Shown: positions 8,603 to 13,205 of the stretch, one piece after another
Position numbering within the stretch: the first letter of the stretch is position 1
Layout of the letters: each line of letters begins with the position of its first letter
Assembly (NCBI GenBank): GCA_013054445.1
Contig: JAAMPI010001546.1
Coordinates: 1-13,205 of the forward strand
Direction of reading: 5' to 3'
DNA: 13,205 bases
DNA from: Cudoniella acicularis
Lineage: Eukaryota; Ascomycota; Leotiomycetes; Helotiales; Helotiaceae
Program-made: the position numbers and the translations under genes
Notes under the pieces: model-generated
The model's input: only the letters and a program-made list of their open reading frames with translations
The model's database searches: none
Told to the model about the DNA's origin: nothing

Positions 8603-10399
8603 TTACGGATACTATCTCTTATTAAAGCTTAGATAATAACCTATTATAGAAGTATAATATTAACTAAATTTAACTAACGTATTATTAGTCTTTTAATGTT
8701 TATAATTCGTACGTGACCGTGATATTAGGAATATAGTCTAGTAATAATAGTCTTAGAATAGCCTAAAGGCCTTTAAATTTAATTATATATTTAAAATTAG
8801 TAATATAATTTAACTAATAGACTTAGAATAATAGCTTAAGAATTAGCTCTTAAAAGAAATTTTAATCTATAATATAAATAAGAGGAATCACGTATAAAAA
8901 GCCGTAAAACTTTAAGGCTCTTATAATAGTTCTTTAGAGATAGATTTTAAGATAAAATTCTTAAGATAGTATAGGTCTTAAGAGGAATATACTAGAAGCC
9001 TTACTCTCTTAACCCGGTTTTTATAAGACTTATAATCTCTTAAAAAAATCCTTTCTAGATTTTTTTCTAAAGACTAAAGCGTTATAAGAATATAGTTCCC
9101 GAGATAATTATCTTAAGATAATATTTCTATTAAGATTATTATCTCGAGGCGTTATAGCTCGTAAGATACTATAGATATTAGGAAAATACTCTTAGGACCG
9201 TAGAAATTATAAGAGAATTCTATTAAGAGTCTTAGGTTCTTAAGAGAAATAATGTCTTAAGATACTTATCTTAGGAGTATTATACTAGGCGAAAGCGTAT
9301 ATATATATTAAAGAGAGATTACGGATCGTAGGTAACCGTACTACTTAAACTTCTATTCGGAGACCTTGTTATGTCTTATTACTTAGGTTAGGTTAAGTGC
9401 CCTCGAATGTTATACGAGTCGGTCTAGTCGTATAAATCGTTTCGTATAGCTAGAAAATTAGTAGGCGTAAGGCTTCTCCCTCGTATACTCGAGACGGCGA
9501 AAGGCCTCGTCGTATAAGTTCGATATAACTAGAGTTATACTTATAGACTATCTAGAACAGAAAAAAAGTCTACCTATCCTAAAGAAGTTAGAAGTTAGAA
9601 AGTAAGGTAAAGAAAACAAGAAAGGCTAAGTAACACTAGTGCTAACAGATAGTATATCGTATATATATATCGTTTCTAAAATTAATAGAGGTATAGTATC
9701 TCCGAATTTAGACCTACCTTCTTACGTTAGCCTAACGTAGGCGAACGTACTAAACACGCGTATATAATATTAAGCTTCGTACTTACTATAAATCATAAGA
9801 GGCGAGTAAATAGTCCCTTTATAGGCTATTTAGATCTATAGGGAGGGGAATTAGAAGTAAATACTATACTACTTTAATCTAAAATACTAGACATAACCTA
9901 CCGCTTACCCTATATATTCTTCTATAAACAGGTCTTATAATCGCGCCGATTAGTATTCTAATTCCTATAACTTACTTTCTGATCTACGCTAGCTAATATT
10001 CTAATTCCTAGAGTCTTATCTTATTATCTAGGTACCCGTATACTATATCTCGAAGTTAATCGTATAGCTAGCCGGTTCTTAATACTAAAACTAGTTAATA
10101 AAAAGAAATAATTTCTTTTTTTAAAAAAAAATATAAACTTACCGATCACTAGTATTCTTCCCTACTCTCCTGTCTCGTCTTATACTTTTATAATAAACTT
10201 TTCTTCTACCTCTTCTTAAAGAATTATTATTAGATCGGCTATACTACTATATACTATAATACGTCGACTAAAAGGTATCGGGTCTACCTTTCCCGATTTA
10301 ATATAAATTAAGATATTAAGAATCTAATATAAGTTAGAAGATTAATAGGGTTTCTTAGTATAGGGGTAACTAATATAGCCTTTATCTAGAGTATCGTTA
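8603..10399. other. AT-rich stretch without a recognised gene
   Basis: From 8603 to 9300 the DNA is very AT-rich and almost free of CpA and TpG. The minus strand near 8880-9050 reads RTIIRALKFYGF, which loosely recalls the helix-turn-helix of Tc1-type transposases, but it is too short to call. The stretch holds a hairpin at 9100-9146 and clustered CTTAAG sites. From 9340 to 9540 it is richer in CG. A short repeat, TATTCTAATTCCTA, occurs at about 9953 and 9999, and a perfect 8-base hairpin TACGTTAG-C-CTAACGTA sits at 9723-9739. No RNA gene was seen. Confidence 0.5.
9100..9146. repeat. Hairpin: 18-bp inverted repeat
   Basis: CGAGATAATTATCTTAAG (9100-9117) pairs with ATTAAGATTATTATCTCG (9129-9146) with about two mismatches and an 11-base loop. 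The octamer GCGTTATA lies on both sides (about 9079 and 9149) as a direct repeat, which could be a target duplication of a very small element or chance. Confidence 0.7.
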
Positions 10400-12450
10400 G
10401 CTAGGGCATCGTTAAATAAAGACTCTATTATAATCCTAATATCTATTTATAGTTAGCTTAAATTTATAATTAGATCTACTTTTAACTTACCTAGGGTCTT
10501 TAACTACTAAACTAAGTATACTTAACAAGTGTGTGTCTTATAGGCGTTATACCTATATATTAGCTGCTTTAGGTAAGATAGCTAGGCGACTATGCCGAAG
10601 CCGCTCGCTACTATAAGAACAGTCTCGTAATCGCCTACCGGCGTACTAGTACCGTATAGCCTACTAAATAGAGCTAGGCGGGGCGAATAGTTAGACTTAC
10701 TATACTATAGAAGTTTTTAAGTAAAGCCTTAGCGAGGCTCTATAAATAGATCTAATATACTCTAGGGTCCCTCGGACTAGGATATCACGACGAAAAGATA
10801 AGATTACTAGAAGGACTAGAAATCGAGTAATATCTATAGTTTAACGTGCTGTCTAGCTTTGACTTCTAACGGTCGAGACAAAGATAGGCGGATCTTAACT
10901 ATATCGTTAATATAACTAATAGAGGCTCGAGGACAACTACGGCCCGCGGCTTTATTTCTCTAGGCGATTAAACTATATTAAAGGATAAACGTTATAAAGA
11001 ATATTATTATAAAAATATAGATATATATATATAGAAAGAGGGGCTATAACGCTAAGTGTCGCTAAATCGAATAGGTAGTAAGTATCGCGAATACTTAATA
11101 CGAGCGGATAAAGACTTTATAGGAGAACGCGTAGAGAAGAGGTAGGGAGAGTATAAGAAGACATAGTAACGATCCTCCTTATATAGAGTTAGGTATAGCT
11201 AGTATACGGTAGAATAAGTTAGAACTTACGACTATACTCTATAGGTTCTCTAGTATATATAGGGGGAAAGAGTCTTGACTAGCCACGGCCGTAACTACGT
11301 AGAAGACTAGAAGAACGAACGACATTACCTCTACTAAGCGATAGAGTCGTCGGAACATACTTAGGGAAATACCGAGAAGATCTACGAGAACGTTAAAAGA
11401 AGGGCCTAAAAGGAGCGGGACTAGGTTAATTAAAGAGAGATTCGTAGCTCGTAGACTAGCCTTTAATATTAACGATACCTTATATCTAAAATAGAAAACA
11501 ATTATCGCGAAGTAGACAGACTATAAGAGAACATCGGCTCTATTCTACGGACCTAGGTATCGGTGACGGCGAAGAAGCTATAGATAAACGAAATACTTAT
11601 TCGTCTAAAACAAAAATGCTTTTATAAACTACCTTATATAGTAGCGTAGTATAAACAGTATAAGAGAAAGGAAGACGCCGCCTACGGCGATACTAAATAT
11701 TAGAGTGATCTCTATCGTAAAGCGAGTATAAGATACGTTTGAGAAGTGTATAAAAGGGGTAAAAGGAAGAACAGAAAGGATTAAGATAACTAAAGGAATA
11801 TATATAAGTATAACGGCTAGTTATAATAGGAGTCCGAATTAGACGAGGGCTAGAGATAAACCCCGGAGCTAAAAATAAGAGAGAGACAGAATAGGTCCCC
11901 TAGAATCAAAAGAGATAAGAGGGTCTAGAAGCGGTCCTCGTAGTGCCGGAAATAAGACGGTGAAAAATCAAGCTTTATAGATACTACTACTATATAACCT
12001 ATAATAAATCTATTCGGAAATAGTAAACTACTTCCTACTTAAACATACGGACGAATTACTTACTAAGGCTTAAAGTATACTCGTTATACTAAGTACTCCT
12101 ACGAAAACCACCTAGCTTAAGGTATATTTATAGTCTCTACGTACCTAGAGGCTAGCGAGAGACACTAGGCCCTTAAGCTTTTCCTTTCGCTAGAGAAGTC
12201 GTAGTAGCGGATACTAGAAAATATTAGATAATATAGAAAGTAAGCCCTCGACTTACCTCTATTAACTCGCCTACCGAACTAGCAGATATTGTCTCCGAGA
12301 GGAAGCGGACAGCGCTAGAGCCTTTAGGCTAACGATATAGATCGTCTATACTAATAGCTCCGTCGTCCTTAGTATACCCCTATATTAACTCTATAGTAAT
12401 AATACCTAGTACTCGAATATCGTTAGATTTAGCGCTTTACGTGACGGGGG
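10400..12450 (+). pseudogene. Long decayed reading frame, charged, unrecognised
   Basis: This part is less AT-rich than its surroundings, and the + frame with codons starting at 11041 reads over most of 10560-12300 with only TAA/TAG stops and one TGA. Clear pieces are LGDYAEAARYYKNSLVIAYR (10588-10647), KIRLLEGLEIE (about 10798-10830), SKIENNYREVDRL (about 11488-11526) and KRKEDAAYGDTKY. The first piece resembles the A-helix spacing of a TPR repeat, but a single one is weak evidence. The middle is rich in Lys, Arg, Glu and Tyr, the Tyr probably former His or Cys. The C-terminal part is rich in TAG codons that could be Trp or Gln. I do not recognise the family. It could be a Gag-like or LINE ORF1-like protein, or a host gene duplicate inactivated by RIP. 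Ends and start codon are not identifiable. Confidence 0.4.
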
Positions 12451-12881
12451 TATAATAGTATTCTTAGTACGCTATAATTTAGGGTTAATAGATTAACTCT
12501 AAAATAAGAAGTATTACTAACTAATTTTAACATCTCTCTTAAGATAAATAAGAATATTTAAGTAGGTTAAGGAGCTATATTATAATCTTTTCGTCGTTAG
12601 ATAAATAAGGCCCTTAAGTACCTACTACTGTTAGCGCTAGTTATTTTATGTTTACTATAGCGTTAAAACTTACCTATCTAAGTATTAAAGCTAATCTAAG
12701 TTCGTTAATATAAGGATTACTAGCGATATATTAAAGAGAGATAGGTATATACTCGAAAACGACGTATAGCGATTACTTAAACTTAAAAGCGTCGAAGGCT
12801 AAGACGAAGTTAGCGTACTAGATCTGTTATAATATACGAAGCTTATCCTCGACACGCGGCCCCGAGAAGCTTCTTACTATA
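12451..12881. other. Intergenic or relic stretch, nothing recognised
   Basis: The segment between the long decayed frame and the third LTR shows no readable frame with a known motif, no repeat and no RNA gene. It is AT-rich up to about 12780 and richer in CG in the last 100 bases. Confidence 0.55.
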
Positions 12882-13147
12882 TGTTATAGCTCTATAAAGG
12901 CACGAAGGCCCTAGCGTCACGTAGGACGTATTTATAAGAAGGTGCTATATTAACGAAGAAACTAAGCTAAGGAGAGAAGAAGGAGAGGTGGCCCTAAAGG
13001 GGCCTTATATATAGGAGGTGAGTACTAGCAAGCGAGGTCACGTGATAAGGGGTTAGGGGGACGTGTCGTAGCCTCCTGTCGCATATAGCGCTACACTGTC
13101 TAAGTCTTACTAGTCATAGGACTATACGTTATACTAGGTCTATAACA
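12882..13147 (+). mobile_element. LTR copy 3, least mutated; probably a 5' LTR or solo
   Basis: This 266-bp LTR starts TGTTATAG and ends CTATAACA, a perfect 8-base inverted terminal pair with the canonical TG...CA. It has kept more CpA and TpG than the other copies and so is the best guide to the family sequence. A TATA-like CTTATATATAGG lies at 13004-13015. It matches copy 1 over most of its length and copy 2 in the first 130 bases and the tail. The flanking five bases differ (CTATA on the left, TCACC on the right), so it is not a simple solo LTR with a preserved target duplication. It may be the 5' LTR of an element that continues past the window; no standard primer-binding site was recognised after it. 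Confidence 0.88.
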
Positions 13148-13205
13148 TCACCCCCCCCCTCTTAAAAAAGCTTGCCCTTAAGCGTATAAGAAGTGCTATA
13201 TCGTC
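13148..13205 (+). other. Edge sequence after LTR copy 3, with a run of nine C
   Basis: TCA is followed by nine C (13151-13159), then TCTTAAAAAAGCTTGCCC. The last bases, ATAAGAAGTGCTATATCG, resemble the LTR's own ATAAGAAGGTGCTATAT block, lacking one G. This may be the start of retrotransposon internal sequence or of another, nested LTR fragment. The window is too short to decide. Confidence 0.4.

Noticed and set aside
8880..9050. Minus-strand RTIIRALKFYGF as a Tc1-type transposase.
   Set aside because: Only one short helix-turn-helix-like piece is visible. No DDE region and no inverted ends were found around it.
11020..11034. Short TA runs here and near 9660 as microsatellites.
   Set aside because: They are only five to seven dinucleotides long, and TpA is in excess everywhere because of RIP.
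12484..12492. TTAGGGTTA as a telomere repeat.
   Set aside because: It is about one and a half units only and stands alone, so chance is the simpler explanation.
329..13147. LTR copies 1 or 2 paired with copy 3 as the two ends of one giant retrotransposon of 12-13 kb.
   Set aside because: Copy 2 has its own perfect ATAAC duplication and is therefore a solo LTR. The copies differ in internal structure, and no reverse transcriptase or integrase is readable between them.
1..13205. Intact protein-coding genes, tRNA or rRNA genes, CRISPR arrays.
   Set aside because: All frames longer than a few dozen codons are broken by stops and ATG is scarce. No cloverleaf with conserved tRNA boxes was seen, no rRNA block was recognised, and no regularly spaced direct repeats of CRISPR type are present.

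Overview
This window looks like a repeat-rich, heavily mutated stretch of a filamentous ascomycete (Pezizomycotina) genome. CpA and its complement TpG are almost gone, TpA is in great excess, and CpG is still common. For example, bases 541-600 hold 14 TpA and no CpA or TpG. That pattern is the mark of repeat-induced point mutation (RIP), not of CpG deamination. As a result ATG codons are scarce, and Gln and Trp codons (CAA, CAG, TGG) read as TAA or TAG. I found no intact gene; everything is a relic. The species cannot be told from the sequence.

Layout. 1-328: unassigned. 329-526: a diverged long terminal repeat (LTR). 575-1085: a relic reading frame. 1086-1434: a solo LTR with a perfect 5-bp target duplication (ATAAC), inserted in that relic. 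1442-4440: a large decayed gene. Its middle resembles the fungal DUF3435/FluG-like, tyrosine-recombinase-related proteins; two degraded zinc fingers follow, and then two tandem chromodomains. 4440-5877: AT-rich, with a 28-bp-stem hairpin. 5878-8602: a 2,725-bp element with 207-bp terminal inverted repeats that differ only by transitions; it contains a 13-bp minisatellite and unrecognised decayed frames on both strands. 8603-10400: AT-rich, no recognised gene. About 10400-12450: a long, charged, decayed frame on the + strand, unrecognised. 12882-13147: a third LTR of the same family, with the window ending just beyond it.

How it fits together. The region is a nest of mobile-element relics. At least two unrelated repeat families are present: an LTR family in three copies, all in the same orientation, and a long-TIR DNA element. 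The most interesting object is the recombinase-like gene with a chromodomain tail, since chromodomains read histone marks and could direct an element to heterochromatin. That functional idea is inference; the domain order is read from the sequence after allowing for RIP.
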